Shown: positions 10,224 through 20,595 of the stretch, in pieces
Layout: every line of letters starts with the position of its first letter
Position numbering within the stretch: the stretch's first letter is position 1
Source: Tabrizicola sp.
Lineage (GTDB): Bacteria; Pseudomonadota; Alphaproteobacteria; Rhodobacterales; Rhodobacteraceae
Direction of reading: 5' to 3'
Length of the DNA stretch: 64,000 nucleotides
Assembly (NCBI RefSeq): GCF_022842145.1
Contig: NZ_JALHQD010000001.1
Coordinates: 68,127-132,126, forward strand
Made by a program: the position numbers and the translations under genes
Notes under the pieces: model-generated
The model's input: only the letters and a program-made list of their open reading frames with translations
What the model was told of the DNA's origin: nothing
The model's database searches: none

Positions 10224-10407
10224 CTGGTCCTTGCGTCCCCATCCGGATGCCAGAAGCCGGACTATTTGGAAACGTCCGAAGCGTGAAGTGCTTTCTGCAA
10301 ATGGCGCAAAAACGGGCACGCTGCGGCATCCATCGGCTCGGCTTTCCAAGCCGTTGAAAAGGTTTGTCTGCAGTCTGCCGACACCGCACATTTTCCATGA
10401 TTTCCGC

Positions 10408-10436
10408 TTGGAATCGCAAGGCAACCTGCCTATCTT
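10408..10436 (+). promoter_or_regulatory. Putative sigma-70-type promoter for the cold-shock gene
   Basis: TTGGAA (10408-10413) and TATCTT (10431-10436) are separated by 17 nt. Transcription would begin near 10443 and leave a leader of about 115 nt before the cold-shock ATG, as is usual for cspA-type genes. The assignment is by eye only. Confidence 0.4.
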
Positions 10437-10556
10437 CACCGTGCGACGTTAACTTCTCGACCACTGTCTCCGACCATCGGCCACAGCAATCGACCACAAG
10501 CTGACGGGGCCAAGCCGCCGCATCCCGCGGGCGGGACGACAAGAGGAGACTTCACG

Positions 10557-10763
10557 ATGGCCAAAGGCACCGTGAAATGGTTCAACGAGACCAAGGGTTT
10601 TGGTTTCATCGCCCCCGAGGGTGGCAAGAAGGACGTGTTCGTCCACATCACCGCGCTTGAGCGTGCCGGCCTCCGCGGTCTGAAGGACGGCCAGGCCGTG
10701 ACCTTCGACATCGAAGCTGGTCGTGACGGCCGCGAAAGCGCGACCAACCTGGCGCTGGCATAA
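10557..10763 (+). CDS. Cold-shock protein (CspA family)
   Basis: The 68-residue single-domain protein carries both RNA-binding motifs of the cold-shock domain, KGFGFI (RNP1) and DVFVHI (RNP2), and begins MAKGTVKWFN. It should bind single-stranded nucleic acid and melt mRNA structure. AGAGGAG lies at good distance before the ATG. A long untranslated leader and a strong terminator frame it as a single-gene transcript. Confidence 0.95.
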   Translation: MAKGTVKWFNETKGFGFIAPEGGKKDVFVHITALERAGLRGLKDGQAVTFDIEAGRDGRESATNLALA

Positions 10764-10770
10764 GGCATTC

Positions 10771-10797
10771 GGGGGCGGTTCGCCGCCCCCTACTTTC
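10771..10797 (+). terminator. Terminator of the cold-shock gene
   Basis: GGGGGCGG (10771-10778) and CCGCCCCC (10783-10790) form a perfect 8-bp stem closed by a TTCG tetraloop, eight bases after the stop codon. The following tract (TACTTTCC) is only moderately U-rich. It could also serve the convergent gene. Confidence 0.8.
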
Positions 10798-10800
10798 CGT

Positions 10801-11232
10801 TCAGTTCATCGTCAGTGCGGCCCGGTCGCGCAGGACATGGTCAAAGCCGATGCGAAAGCTTGCGTCCGACACATCGTCGGGCAGGCAGACCGCCGTGCGG
10901 CGTCCCAGGGGATAGGCCGGAACCTCGAATTCGCTGCTGACCAGCATCACACGCATCTTGGCGGCACCGGCGATCAATGCCGCAATCGCCTGCTCGGCCC
11001 CGGCGACCCCGCCGAACCCGTCGCAATCCATCACGAACAGATCATAGCCGAACGGGTCTTCCAGGATCACGGCAAGCGCCTCGTCCAGGTCGTCGGCCAC
11101 GTCCACCACGCTGCCGAAGTCGGCAAGACGCCGCGCCGTGGAGCCCTCCGCCTGATCGCTCAGAAGCATGACACGCACACCCAGGGTGTGCGTCTGAACC
11201 GGCTGGCGGTTGGTCTGAATGAAAGTCTGCAC
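10801..11232 (-). CDS. Degenerate receiver-like protein, function unknown
   Basis: The 143-residue product reads like a response-regulator receiver fold: VMLLSDQ as strand 1, the acidic DLFVMDCDGFGG with a possible phospho-accepting Asp, and MRVMLVSSE as strand 4. The lysine-proline normally found after strand 5 is replaced by CLPDDVS, and the first acidic pair is reduced to one Asp, so normal phosphotransfer is doubtful. I start at a GTG at 11232, which has GGAGG seven bases upstream. It lies convergent to the cold-shock gene and has no kinase beside it. Confidence 0.6.
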   Translation of the reverse strand: MQTFIQTNRQPVQTHTLGVRVMLLSDQAEGSTARRLADFGSVVDVADDLDEALAVILEDPFGYDLFVMDCDGFGGVAGAEQAIAALIAGAAKMRVMLVSSEFEVPAYPLGRRTAVCLPDDVSDASFRIGFDHVLRDRAALTMN

Positions 11233-11493
11233 GCGCACTCCTCCACTACCTTCTGCCAATCTCGCTGAACAATGCGGAGAGCATTCGCCGGAATAAAGGA
11301 AACTTGCAGGTAAAACTACCGATCTGCGCCACATTCAAGCCAAGGTTGCTGGCTTTTGACCAGCAGCCCGCACTAAGGTTGCAAGACTCACTTCCTTTTG
11401 TCGCCGACATACCCATTGGGAAGTTGTTAACCTATTCTGGGCGGAATTGCAGCCCTTCGATGGGTGATGCCTGATTCGCGGGAAGGTCTCTGT

Positions 11494-12240
11494 ATGAATC
11501 ATCACACGAACCTGGCTTTTCTCGACCTCCGCCAGGACCTTGCGGCCGCCTTTCGCTGGACCGCGCGTCTTGGGCTGCACGAGGCTGTGGCGAACCACTT
11601 CTCGCTTGCGGTGAACCCCGAGGGCACCCGTTTCCTCATCAATCCGAACGGCCGCCATTTCAGCCGGATCACCGCATCCTCGCTGATCGAGATCGACGCA
11701 AACGATCCCTCCACCATGTCCCGTCCCGACGCGCCGGACCCCACCGCCTGGGGCCTGCATGGCAGCATTCACCGGGCCTGTCCGCACGCAGCCTGCGTCA
11801 TGCATGTGCATTCCGTTCATGCCACCGTTCTTGCCAGCCTCGCCGACTCCCAGCTGCCAGCAATCGACCAGAACACCGCAATGTTCCACAACCGGCAGGT
11901 CGTGGACGAACATTATGGCGGCATGGCCTTTGGGGATGAGGGCGCGCGCTGTGCAGCCCTTTTGGCCGATCCGAAGATCACCACGATGATCATGGGCAAT
12001 CACGGCGTCCTTGTCATCGGTCGCACCGTGGCCGAGACATTCAACCGCCTCTACTACTTCGAACGCGCAGCCGAGACCTATATCCGCGCGCTGCAAACCG
12101 GTCGCCCGCTGCGGTTCCTGCCCGAGGCCGTGGCCGAAAAGACCGCCCGGGAATGGGAGGCCTACCCCGGTTTCGCCGAAGCCCACCTGCGCGAGCTTCG
12201 CGCGATCCTCGACGACCAAGACCCGGGCTACACCGACTAG
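11494..12240 (+). CDS. Class II aldolase/adducin family protein
   Basis: The 248-residue protein has the class II aldolase zinc-site layout: [14 protein letters not shown] supplies two metal histidines, the third would come from the GNHGVLVIG region, and Glu/Asn residues sit in [13 protein letters not shown]. Members cleave or epimerise sugar phosphates or decarboxylate, with the substrate undefined here. GGAAGG precedes the ATG at 11494. It points toward a convergent 5-oxoprolinase gene and their stop codons share the tetranucleotide CTAG. An M24 peptidase and oxoprolinase next door suggest an amino-acid or amide catabolic context. Confidence 0.85.
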   Translation: MNHHTNLAFLDLRQDLAAAFRWTARLGLHEAVANHFSLAVNPEGTRFLINPNGRHFSRITASSLIEIDANDPSTMSRPDAPDPTAWGLHGSIHRACPHAACVMHVHSVHATVLASLADSQLPAIDQNTAMFHNRQVVDEHYGGMAFGDEGARCAALLADPKITTMIMGNHGVLVIGRTVAETFNRLYYFERAAETYIRALQTGRPLRFLPEAVAEKTAREWEAYPGFAEAHLRELRAILDDQDPGYTD

Positions 12241-15200
12241 GCCCGGCCCCAACCTCCGCCACCCGGCGTCCGCATCTCGAAGATCGCGGATTCGGGCAAG
12301 TCACGCTCGGCATTGCCGCCCAGGTGTTCGATCCGGCCGTCTGGCCAGTGCACAATGTTCTCGCCCACGGCCCCAGGCTGGCCGCCGTCGCCGCCGAACG
12401 GACCAATCGTCCGGCTGCCGCACAGCGTCGTCACCGTGACCGGTGCCAGAAACCGCAACTTCCTCACCGCGCCATCGCCGCCGCGCCACTGTCCTTCGCC
12501 CCCGGAACCCCGACGGATCCCGAACTCCTCCAGCCGGACCGGGAACCGCTTTTCCAGCACCTCCGGGTCGGTCATCCGCGTGTTGGTCATATGGCTTTGC
12601 ACCGCGTCACAGCCGTCGAACCCCGATCCCGCCCCCGTGCCGCCCGCGATGGTCTCGTAATTCTGGAAGCGGTCATTGCCCCAGATGAAGTTGTTCATCG
12701 TGCCCTGTGCCGCCGCAACGACCCCCAAGGCACCGTAAAGCGCATTGCAGGCAGACTGGCTGACCTCGGTGTTTCCGGCGATCACCGCGGCGGGGGCAAC
12801 CGGATTTAGCAGCGTTCCCTCGGGCACGATGATGGTCAACGGTCGCAGGCAACCCTCGTTCAGCGGGATCGCCTTGCCGACCAGTGTGCGGAAGACATAA
12901 AGCACGACAGCCCGCGTCACGGCCTGCGGCGCGTTGTAGTTGCCCCTGTGCTGCGGGCTGGAGCCGGTGAAATCGATCACCGCCGACCGCGTCCCATGAT
13001 CGACCGACACAGTTACCTGAATCTTCGTTCCGATATCCATCGGATATGTGAACGATCCATCATGCAAATGATCGATGACCGCCCGCACGCATTCCTCGGC
13101 ATTGCGCTGGACATGCCCCATGTAGGCCGAAACCACATCTGCCCCATGCATGGCCACCACGCGCAGCAACTCTCTCCGCCCGGTCTCGTTCGCTGCGATC
13201 TGCGCTTTCAGGTCCGCCATGTTCTGATCGATCGACCGGCATGGCCATCGCCCCGAAGCCAGCAGAGCCCGCGTCTCCGCCTCGCGCAGCGTTTCCCGGA
13301 CCACCAGCGGAAAGAGGTCGATGACCACGCCTTCCTCCTCGATCGTCGTGCTGTCCGGTGGCGCCGAACCGGGTGTCCGTCCGCCGATATCCGCGTGATG
13401 CCCCCGCGAGCCCAGCCAGAATGCCGCCTGCCCGGCCACGAAGACCGGGGTGATCACCGTCACATCCGGCAGATGCGTTCCCCCGTTCCAGGGCGCATTC
13501 AGCATCCAGGCATCGCCCTCCTGCGCCGCCCCGCCCACCGCCGCGATCACGGTCTTCACCGCATGGGACATCGATCCCAGATGCACCGGGACATGCGGCG
13601 CATTTGCCACCAGATCGCCCTGCGCATCGAATATGGCACAGGAAAAGTCCAGCCTTTCCTTGATGTTGACCGACCATGCCGTGTTTGCGAGCGTTGCGCC
13701 CATCTGGTCCGCGACGGACATGAACAGGTTGTTGAACACCTCCAGCAGCACCGGATCGGCCTTCGTCCCCGCAGCCGCAGGCCGTACCATCGCCTCGACG
13801 CGCCGCAGGATCAGGTTCCCCTGTCCGTCGACCGTGGCCTCCCAGCCCGGTTCGACCACCGTCGTCGCCGTCGCCTCCGAGATCACGGCCGGCCCCGCAA
13901 TCCGTGTGGCCATTCCGCAAGCTTCGCGCCGGTAAAGCGGGACGTCCTGCCACTGCCCGGCCACCCAGACCGTCACCATTTCCTCCGGCCCGCCCGCATC
14001 CCGGCCAGGCGCCAGGTATGGCAACTCCGCGCCACCGCCCTCGGCTTCGACGGCCAGCATCTCGAACAACACCGCCCGTTCCGGCGAGGTAAACCCGAAG
14101 CGCGCCTGATGCGCCAATACGAACGCCTGTTCCATTTCGGCGACGGTCCCGAACGGCACTGGCAGGGACTGGTGCTGACCCTCGTACCGCAGATGCGCCG
14201 TGCGGGTCACCTGCGGTGCCGTTATGCCCTGCACGACCAAGGCATTCACCGTCTCGGAGGCAAGCGTTTCGATCCGTCCGCTCGCCTCGTCCACGGCCGA
14301 CAGCGGCGCGTCGAACTGCGCCTCCCGCAGCTCTCGCAGCTGTGCAAGCCCCATGCCAAAGGCGGAAAGCACCCCTGCGAAGGGATGGATGAAAACGGCT
14401 TTCATCCCCAGCGCGTCCGCAACCCCGCAAGCGTGCTGCCCGCCTGCGCCACCGAAACACTGCAGCGCATAGGACATCACATCGTGCCCGCGCTGAACAC
14501 TTATCTTCTTGATTGCATTCGCCATGTTGTCGATGGCGATCCGCAGGAAGCCCTCGGCGATCACCGCAGGAGGGTCCAGCCGCCCCGTCACGACCGCCAC
14601 CTGACGTGCCAGGTCGGCGAACTTCTCCCGCACCACATCCGCGTCCAGTGGCAAGTTTCCCTCCGGCCCGAACACCGCCGGGAAATGGTCCGGCGAAAGC
14701 CGCCCCAGCATCACGTTGCAGTCCGTGATCGTCAGCGGCCCGCCCCGGCGATAGCTTGCAGGTCCGGGGTTCGCCCCCGCGCTTTCCGGGCCGACCTGGA
14801 AGCGGCCATCGCGGAAGGAACAGATCGACCCACCTCCCGCCGCCACGGTGTGGATATCCATCATCGGCGCCCGCATCCGGATGCCAGCCACCTCGGTCTC
14901 GAACGATCGTTCATATACGCCCGCATAATGACTGACATCGGTCGAGGTCCCGCCCATGTCGAAGCCGATCAACCGGTCGAAGCCCGCCGCCTCGCCGGTT
15001 CGGACCATGCCGACGATGCCCCCCGCAGGGCCGGACAGGATCGCGTCCTTGCCCTGGAAGCGCCCCGCCTCGGTCAAACCGCCGTTGGACTGCATGAACA
15101 GCAGTCGCCCCGTCGCGCGGCCGATATCCAGGGCCCCCTCCACCTGCGCCACATAGCGCCGCAGGATCGGAGAGAGATAGGCATCCACCACCGTCGTATC

Positions 15201-15812
15201 GCCGCGCGGCACCAGCTTTGCCAATCTGGAGACCTGATGCGACAGGGAAATCTGGCGAAAGCCCGCAGCCCGCGCCATGTCCCCGACCCGCAACTCATGA
15301 GCCGGGTTCACATGCCCATGCATCAACGCAACGGCCACCGCGCCAATCCCGTCCGTCCGCGCCTTGGCCAAAGCGGCAGCAATCGCCGCCTCGTCCAAGG
15401 GCCGCACTTCGGCGCCCTCGGCGTCCAACCGCCCGGGAATTTCGAACACCTGTTCATATAGCAGGTCCGGCCGCCGGATGTTCAAATCGAAAAGCGCCGG
15501 CCGCGCCTGGGTTCCGATCCGCAGAAGGTCGCCGAAACCTTCGGTGATCAGCAGGGCAACCCGCTCTCCCTTCCGCTCCAGCAAGGCGTTGGTGGCGACG
15601 GTCGTTCCCATCTTCACGGCCGCGATGGCTTGGTCCGGAATGGGCTCTCCTGCCTGCAGACCAAGGCAATCCCGAATGCCCTGCACGGCTGCATCCGGAT
15701 AACGCTCGGGGTTGTCGGACAAGAGCTTCACCGTCGTCAGCCGCCCATCCGGCGCCCGTCCGACCACATCCGTGAAGGTACCGCCGCGGTCGATCCAGAA
15801 TTCCCAAGCCAT
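12237..15812 (-). CDS. 5-oxoprolinase/hydantoinase family enzyme (A and B parts fused)
   Basis: The 1191-residue protein is a single-chain ATP-dependent 5-oxoprolinase-type enzyme. The N-terminal HyuA-like half shows the ATPase loops [25 protein letters not shown] and [12 protein letters not shown]. The C-terminal HyuB-like half shows [28 protein letters not shown] and [11 protein letters not shown]. Family enzymes open 5-oxo-L-proline or hydantoins at the cost of ATP; which ring is used here cannot be told. I start at the ATG at 15812, preceded by GGAGG; the open frame runs on to 16292 but overlaps the divergent peptidase gene. Length is normal for the fused form. Confidence 0.93.
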   Translation of the reverse strand: MAWEFWIDRGGTFTDVVGRAPDGRLTTVKLLSDNPERYPDAAVQGIRDCLGLQAGEPIPDQAIAAVKMGTTVATNALLERKGERVALLITEGFGDLLRIGTQARPALFDLNIRRPDLLYEQVFEIPGRLDAEGAEVRPLDEAAIAAALAKARTDGIGAVAVALMHGHVNPAHELRVGDMARAAGFRQISLSHQVSRLAKLVPRGDTTVVDAYLSPILRRYVAQVEGALDIGRATGRLLFMQSNGGLTEAGRFQGKDAILSGPAGGIVGMVRTGEAAGFDRLIGFDMGGTSTDVSHYAGVYERSFETEVAGIRMRAPMMDIHTVAAGGGSICSFRDGRFQVGPESAGANPGPASYRRGGPLTITDCNVMLGRLSPDHFPAVFGPEGNLPLDADVVREKFADLARQVAVVTGRLDPPAVIAEGFLRIAIDNMANAIKKISVQRGHDVMSYALQCFGGAGGQHACGVADALGMKAVFIHPFAGVLSAFGMGLAQLRELREAQFDAPLSAVDEASGRIETLASETVNALVVQGITAPQVTRTAHLRYEGQHQSLPVPFGTVAEMEQAFVLAHQARFGFTSPERAVLFEMLAVEAEGGGAELPYLAPGRDAGGPEEMVTVWVAGQWQDVPLYRREACGMATRIAGPAVISEATATTVVEPGWEATVDGQGNLILRRVEAMVRPAAAGTKADPVLLEVFNNLFMSVADQMGATLANTAWSVNIKERLDFSCAIFDAQGDLVANAPHVPVHLGSMSHAVKTVIAAVGGAAQEGDAWMLNAPWNGGTHLPDVTVITPVFVAGQAAFWLGSRGHHADIGGRTPGSAPPDSTTIEEEGVVIDLFPLVVRETLREAETRALLASGRWPCRSIDQNMADLKAQIAANETGRRELLRVVAMHGADVVSAYMGHVQRNAEECVRAVIDHLHDGSFTYPMDIGTKIQVTVSVDHGTRSAVIDFTGSSPQHRGNYNAPQAVTRAVVLYVFRTLVGKAIPLNEGCLRPLTIIVPEGTLLNPVAPAAVIAGNTEVSQSACNALYGALGVVAAAQGTMNNFIWGNDRFQNYETIAGGTGAGSGFDGCDAVQSHMTNTRMTDPEVLEKRFPVRLEEFGIRRGSGGEGQWRGGDGAVRKLRFLAPVTVTTLCGSRTIGPFGGDGGQPGAVGENIVHWPDGRIEHLGGNAERDLPESAIFEMRTPGGGGWGRA

Positions 15813-15899
15813 GCGTGCCTCCATCCGGGCAATTCGTGGCCCGGCGCACGGGAAGATGCAACACTTGACCTGCAACGGAGGAGCGGCTTTCCTGACCGG

Positions 15900-17048
15900 A
15901 TGCCACTGCACTTCACCCCGGCAGAATATGCCGCCCGCCAGGCGAAAGCCCGCACTGCCCTGCAGTCCCTGGGCCTTGATGCGCTTCTGATGTTCGCGCC
16001 CGAAAGCCACTTCTGGATCTCGGGCTACGATACGTTCGGCTTTGCAATGTTCCAGTGCATGGTCCTGACCGCACGCGGGGATCTGCACCTTCTGACCCGC
16101 ACGCCCGACTTGCGCCAGGCACAGTTCACCTCGACGCTGACCGCTGACGAAATCCACATCTGGCAGGACGTCGAGGGTGCCACCCCCGCCCGGGACCTGG
16201 CACAGCTGCTGACCGACCTCGGCGTCACCGGCCCCGTCGGCTACGAATCCGATACGGTCGGCCTGACGGACCGCACCGGCCGCGCGCTTCACCTCGCCAT
16301 TCCCGGCCTCATCGACGCGTCAGACCTCATTCGCGGCCTCCGGCGCGTCAAGTCGCCGGCCGAGATCGAGATGCATCGCCGCGCCGCCTCCCTGTCGGAC
16401 GACGCCCTCGACCAGGCCATCCAGCTTGCCAGACCGGGGGCCTTCGAGGGCGACATCCTGGCGGCCATGCAGGGGGCGGTCTTCAAGGGCGGCGGCGACT
16501 ATGCCGGGAACGAGTTCATCCTTGGCTCCGGCCCGGGGGCGCTTCTCTGCCGCTACTACTCCGGCCGCCGCCATCTGTCTGCCAACGACCAGCTTACCCT
16601 GGAATGGTCCGGCGCCTATGCGCGCTACCATGCCGCGATGATGCGGACCGTCCTCGTGGGCCGGGCTTCGGACCACCACCGCCGGATGCACGCCGCCGCG
16701 GTAGAGGCTCTGGAGGCTTGCGAAGCGGCGATCCGGCCCGGCCGCCCGATGGGGGACGTCTACGACGCCCATGCCCGCGTCTTCGACGCCCGCGGGCTGT
16801 CACACGCGCGGCTCAGGGCCTGCGGCTATGGCATGGGCGCGGTCTATAACCCGATCTGGGTCGACTTTCCGATGTTCTATCAGGGCAATCCGCTGATCAT
16901 GCAGGAAGGCCAGGTCTTCTTTTTGCACATGATCCTGATGGACAGTGAGGCCGGCGAAGCGATGACCCTGGGCCATTCCGTCCTGGTGAAATCCGACGGG
17001 ATCGAGCGGTTGTCACGCCACGGGCTCGGCCTGATCCTGAACGCTTGA
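15900..17048 (+). CDS. M24 family (Xaa-Pro-peptidase-like) hydrolase
   Basis: The 382-residue protein has the creatinase-type N-terminal domain ([13 protein letters not shown]..., [24 protein letters not shown]) and a C-terminal pita-bread domain. Family members hydrolyse Xaa-Pro bonds or small amides such as creatine or ectoine. Several classical metal ligands of true aminopeptidases are not obvious, so a non-peptidase role like creatinase or ectoine hydrolase is plausible. It is divergent from the oxoprolinase with 87 nt between starts, which suggests a shared regulatory region and a linked amide-degrading pathway. Confidence 0.85.
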   Translation: MPLHFTPAEYAARQAKARTALQSLGLDALLMFAPESHFWISGYDTFGFAMFQCMVLTARGDLHLLTRTPDLRQAQFTSTLTADEIHIWQDVEGATPARDLAQLLTDLGVTGPVGYESDTVGLTDRTGRALHLAIPGLIDASDLIRGLRRVKSPAEIEMHRRAASLSDDALDQAIQLARPGAFEGDILAAMQGAVFKGGGDYAGNEFILGSGPGALLCRYYSGRRHLSANDQLTLEWSGAYARYHAAMMRTVLVGRASDHHRRMHAAAVEALEACEAAIRPGRPMGDVYDAHARVFDARGLSHARLRACGYGMGAVYNPIWVDFPMFYQGNPLIMQEGQVFFLHMILMDSEAGEAMTLGHSVLVKSDGIERLSRHGLGLILNA

Positions 17049-17134
17049 AGCTGCTGAAACTTCGTCGGAATTTCACCCTCGCGCGACACGAGGCCACATT
17101 GCCCGTGGCGGTGTCCGCGCCTAACCTTCTGCCC

Positions 17135-17584
17135 ATGCGAGACGCCTATTCCTATCGCCGCGACCCCGCTGTTCCGCCGTTCGACGACGGCGCGCCCGTC
17201 GCGGTGATGGACGCGGAGTGTGCGATCTGCAGCTGGGGCGCGCGGATGATCCACCGGCTGGACCGCGCCGGGACCACGCGGATCTGCCCGGTCCAGTCGC
17301 CTCTCGGTTCGGCACTGCTCCGCCACTACGATCTTGATCCGCAGGACCCCGCCAGCTGGCTTTTCCTGGATCAAGGCGTCGCGCACCAGGACTTCGAAGC
17401 CGTGCTCCATGCCGGTCGCCGCTTCGGCGGGTTCGGCCACCTGACCCAGGCCTTGCGGCTGATCCCCCGCCCCTTGCGCGACTGGCTCTACCGCCGCCTT
17501 GCCCGAAACCGCTACCGCCTCTTCGGTCGGGCCGACCTTTGCGCGCTGCCGGACCCCGCCTTGCAACGCCGCATCCTGCGATGA
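17135..17584 (+). CDS. DUF393 (DCC family) thiol-disulfide oxidoreductase-like protein
   Basis: The roughly 149-residue protein carries the DCC-type motif as DAECAIC near its N-terminus, followed by WGARMIHRLDRAG, and the typical C-terminal PRPLRDWLYRRLARNRYRLFGR. Family members are thioredoxin-like but their reaction is not established. The Gly usually following the Asp in DGxCxxC is Ala here. The start is uncertain: I use the ATG at 17135, while an upstream ATG at 17045 overlaps the peptidase stop. It overlaps the next gene by four bases. Confidence 0.85.
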   Translation: MRDAYSYRRDPAVPPFDDGAPVAVMDAECAICSWGARMIHRLDRAGTTRICPVQSPLGSALLRHYDLDPQDPASWLFLDQGVAHQDFEAVLHAGRRFGGFGHLTQALRLIPRPLRDWLYRRLARNRYRLFGRADLCALPDPALQRRILR

Positions 17585-19191
17585 AGGTCCTGATCCTTGG
17601 CGGAACCGGAGTCTTCGGCTCGCGCCTCGCCCGCCTTCTTGCCCGCGACGGCCACCAGCTCACCATTGCCGCCCGGTCGCTTGCCGCTGCGCAGTCACTT
17701 GCGGCCGAGCTGAAGGCCACCGCCCTGCAGATCGACCGCAACGGCGACCTCGCGGGTCTTGTGGGTCACGATGTCATCATCGATGCCGCCGGCCCGTTTC
17801 ACACCTACGGCGCGGACCCCTACCGCCTGGCCAAGGCAGCCCTCCTGTCCGGGGCGCATTACCTCGACCTTGCCGACAACGCCGCGTTCTGCACCGGGAT
17901 CACCGCGCTGGACGGTCTGGCCCGGCAGGCCGATCGCGCCGCGATCTCGGGGCTTTCCTCCGTCCCGGCCATCTCCAGCGCCGCCGTCCGCGCCCTTTGC
18001 GGATCGGACCAGCCGATCCACATCGACGGCGCGATCCTTCCCGGCAACCAAAGCCCCCGCGGCCTTGCCGTCATGGCCTCGATCATGGCCCAGGCCGGCC
18101 CGCCCTTCCCCGTCTACCAGGGCGGTTCGTGGACCACCGCTCCAGGCTGGTCCGACCCGCAGGACTATCCGCTCCCCGGCGGCCTGTCCCGCCAGGGCTG
18201 GCGCATCGAGGTTCCGGATACCCGCCTGTTTCCCGCCCATTTCGGTGCCAGGACCGTCGACTTCCGCGCCGGGCTGGAGCTTGGCCTCATGCGCTACGGC
18301 CTAGCCGCCTTTGCCGCCCTGCGCCGCCGGGTCCCCTTCCCCGTCACCACTCCCCTCGTCCGCGCCTTCCGGCTGGCAGCCAACCTCCTTGCCCCCTTCG
18401 GCACCGGCACCGGCGGCATGTCCGTCGCCGTCACCACCGCCACCCATCGCCACACCTGGACCCTTCTCGCCACCGACGGCGACGGCCCCTTCGTTCCCGC
18501 CATTGCCATCCGCGCCCTCCTGCGGCGCCAAATCCTGCCGGTCAAAGCCGCCCCGGCGCTGGAAATCGTGACCCTCGGCGAAATCGAGGCCGCGATGTCA
18601 GACCTCTCCATCCGCTGCGACCGCCGGACCACGCCCCTGGACCCGATCTTCCCCCGCGTCCTCGGCCCGGCCTTCGCCACCCTGCCGGAAGCGGTCCGCG
18701 CCACCCACCAGACCGCGGGCACCACCCGCTGGACGGGCCGCGCTTCGGTCACCCGAGGCACAGCGGCGTGGAGCCGCCTTATCGCCACCCTCTTCGGCTT
18801 TCCGCCCGCCACTCCCGACATCCCGGTTGACGTCACCAAGACCGCCACCGCCAAGGGCGAGACCTGGACCCGCAGCTTCGGACGCAGGTCCTTCCGCTCG
18901 CAGTTGCGCGCGACAGCGCAAGGCATGACCGAACGCTTCGGCCCCTTCACGTTCCGGCTTGGGCTGACGGTCCGGGACCAGGCCTTGCACTACCCGGTCG
19001 TCGCAGGACGCCTTGGCCCCCTGCCCCTGCCGCGCTGGCTTTTGCCCGTGTCAGAGGCGCGGGAATACGCCATCGATGGCTATTTCCACTTCGATGTCCG
19101 GCTATACGCCCCTGTCACCGGGGCGCTGATGGTCCATTACCGCGGGCACCTTCGGCCAAGGCAGCCGGACGATCCGTCCTCCCCACCCTGA
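17581..19191 (+). CDS. NAD(P)-binding saccharopine-dehydrogenase-like protein fused to DUF4166
   Basis: The 536-residue protein starts with a Rossmann fold (MKVLILGGTGVFGSRLARLLA) and continues in the saccharopine-dehydrogenase-like manner with IIDAAGPFHTYG and HYLDLADNAAFC. The C-terminal 180 residues resemble DUF4166, with the RFGPFTFRL and PLPRWLLP segments. The reaction is unknown. The ATG overlaps the DUF393 stop as ATGA, so the two are translationally coupled and probably act together. Confidence 0.8.
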   Translation: MKVLILGGTGVFGSRLARLLARDGHQLTIAARSLAAAQSLAAELKATALQIDRNGDLAGLVGHDVIIDAAGPFHTYGADPYRLAKAALLSGAHYLDLADNAAFCTGITALDGLARQADRAAISGLSSVPAISSAAVRALCGSDQPIHIDGAILPGNQSPRGLAVMASIMAQAGPPFPVYQGGSWTTAPGWSDPQDYPLPGGLSRQGWRIEVPDTRLFPAHFGARTVDFRAGLELGLMRYGLAAFAALRRRVPFPVTTPLVRAFRLAANLLAPFGTGTGGMSVAVTTATHRHTWTLLATDGDGPFVPAIAIRALLRRQILPVKAAPALEIVTLGEIEAAMSDLSIRCDRRTTPLDPIFPRVLGPAFATLPEAVRATHQTAGTTRWTGRASVTRGTAAWSRLIATLFGFPPATPDIPVDVTKTATAKGETWTRSFGRRSFRSQLRATAQGMTERFGPFTFRLGLTVRDQALHYPVVAGRLGPLPLPRWLLPVSEAREYAIDGYFHFDVRLYAPVTGALMVHYRGHLRPRQPDDPSSPP

Positions 19192-19202
19192 GCCGGGCCC
19201 CC

Positions 19203-19856
19203 TCAGGACCCGACGGCAGCCAGCAGGTCCTCGACCTTGGGTCCCAGACCTTCGACAATCAGCTTCACGCCTTCGGGGCTGGGGTGCAGCCCGTCCGCCT
19301 GCATGAACTTCGCAAAGGACGCAGGGTCCGCCGGATCGGCCCCGGCCGCGCGCAAACCGCCGAAGAAGTCCTCGGCCAGAAGCGTCCCATACATCGCCGA
19401 CAGCTCGCCATACATCACGTCGAACGCCTGCTTGTACTCTGGCCCGAAGTTGCCCGGAGCTTTCATAGCCACCAGCAGCACCGGCAGCTTGCGCGCAACG
19501 GCTTCCTTCAGGATGCCGTCCAGGTTCGCTCGGGACGAAGCCGGGTCCAGGCCGCGCAACAGGTCATTGCCCCCCAAAGTCACGATCAGCGCATCCGTCT
19601 CCGGCCCCAGGGCCCAGCCCACGCGCGCAAGCCCCCCCGCCGTCGTGTCCCCTGACACGCCCGCGTTCTGGACCACGACGTCATGACCCTTGGTCTTCAG
19701 CCAGCCCTCCAGCTGCGGGACAAATCCCTGTGACTGGTCCTCCAGCCCGTAGCCCGCCGTCAGGCTGTCGCCCAATGCCACGATCGTGACCGGCTCGGCC
19801 ATTGCGAAACTTGACAGTGCCAAGACTGCAATTGCAGCATTGCGCATTCGGCGCAT
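19203..19856 (-). CDS. SGNH-family arylesterase/lysophospholipase (TesA-like)
   Basis: The protein has a signal peptide (MRRMRNAAIAVLALSSFAMA), so it should act in the periplasm. SGNH blocks are clear: GDSLTAGYG (block I, nucleophile Ser), the Gly in block II, GGNDLLRG (block III Asn) and DGLHPSPEG (block V Asp-x-x-His). The family hydrolyses aryl esters, thioesters or lysophospholipids. The start could be 19856 or 19847. It is divergent from an ABC ATPase/permease pair (43 nt between starts), the usual placement of TesA next to the YbbA/YbbP transporter genes. Confidence 0.93.
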   Translation of the reverse strand: MRRMRNAAIAVLALSSFAMAEPVTIVALGDSLTAGYGLEDQSQGFVPQLEGWLKTKGHDVVVQNAGVSGDTTAGGLARVGWALGPETDALIVTLGGNDLLRGLDPASSRANLDGILKEAVARKLPVLLVAMKAPGNFGPEYKQAFDVMYGELSAMYGTLLAEDFFGGLRAAGADPADPASFAKFMQADGLHPSPEGVKLIVEGLGPKVEDLLAAVGS

Positions 19857-19899
19857 CGCGCCATATCCCGTGCAGAGCATCACCCGAAGGACCTTTTGC

Positions 19900-20595
19900 A
19901 TGACCGATCCCGTTCTCGCGTTGACCGATGCCCGGCTGACCCTTGCAGGCAATGCCGGCCCGGTCGAGATCCTGCGGGGCATCAGCCTTTCGGTCCACAA
20001 GGGCGAAACGGTCGGGCTGGTCGGGCCATCGGGGTCGGGCAAATCATCGCTCCTCATGCTCATGGGCGGGTTGGAGCGTGCCACCGGCGGCAAGGTTCTG
20101 GCACTTGGGCAGGACCTGACCGCGATGGACGAAGATGCGCTCGCCCGGTTCCGTCGAGGGAATATGGGGGTTGTGTTTCAATCCTTCCACCTCATTCCGA
20201 CGATGACCGCGCTCGAGAACGTGGCGTTACCGCTGGAACTCGCCGGCGTGACCGACGCCTTCGCCCGCGCCGAGGCGGAACTGACCGCCGTGGGCCTTGG
20301 CTCGCGGATGCAGCACTACCCCAGCCAGATGTCGGGCGGCGAACAGCAGCGCGTGGCCCTTGCCCGCGCCGCCGTGCCGCGCCCCGCGATCCTTTTGGCC
20401 GATGAGCCGACCGGCAACCTCGACGGCGTCAACGGCCAGGCGATCATGGACCTCCTCTTTGGCCTGCGTGACCGCCACGGCGCAACGTTGGTCCTTGTCA
20501 CCCACGCGCCCGAGCTTGCCGCCCGCTGCGACCGGGTGATCCGTCTGGCCGACGGCCTTCTGGCCCCCGAAGCGCACGCCAAGGCCGCCGAATGA
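19900..20595 (+). CDS. ABC transporter ATP-binding protein (YbbA-like)
   Basis: The 231-residue ATPase has Walker A GPSGSGKS (residues 42-49), Q-loop VFQSFHLIP, signature MSGGEQQR and Walker B ILLADEPTGNLD, the LolD/MacB/YbbA subfamily pattern. It would drive its FtsX-type partner in moving or releasing envelope substrates. AAGGA precedes the ATG. It overlaps the permease gene by four bases and is divergent from the tesA-like esterase, matching the tesA-ybbA-ybbP arrangement seen widely in proteobacteria. Confidence 0.93.
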   Translation: MTDPVLALTDARLTLAGNAGPVEILRGISLSVHKGETVGLVGPSGSGKSSLLMLMGGLERATGGKVLALGQDLTAMDEDALARFRRGNMGVVFQSFHLIPTMTALENVALPLELAGVTDAFARAEAELTAVGLGSRMQHYPSQMSGGEQQRVALARAAVPRPAILLADEPTGNLDGVNGQAIMDLLFGLRDRHGATLVLVTHAPELAARCDRVIRLADGLLAPEAHAKAAE

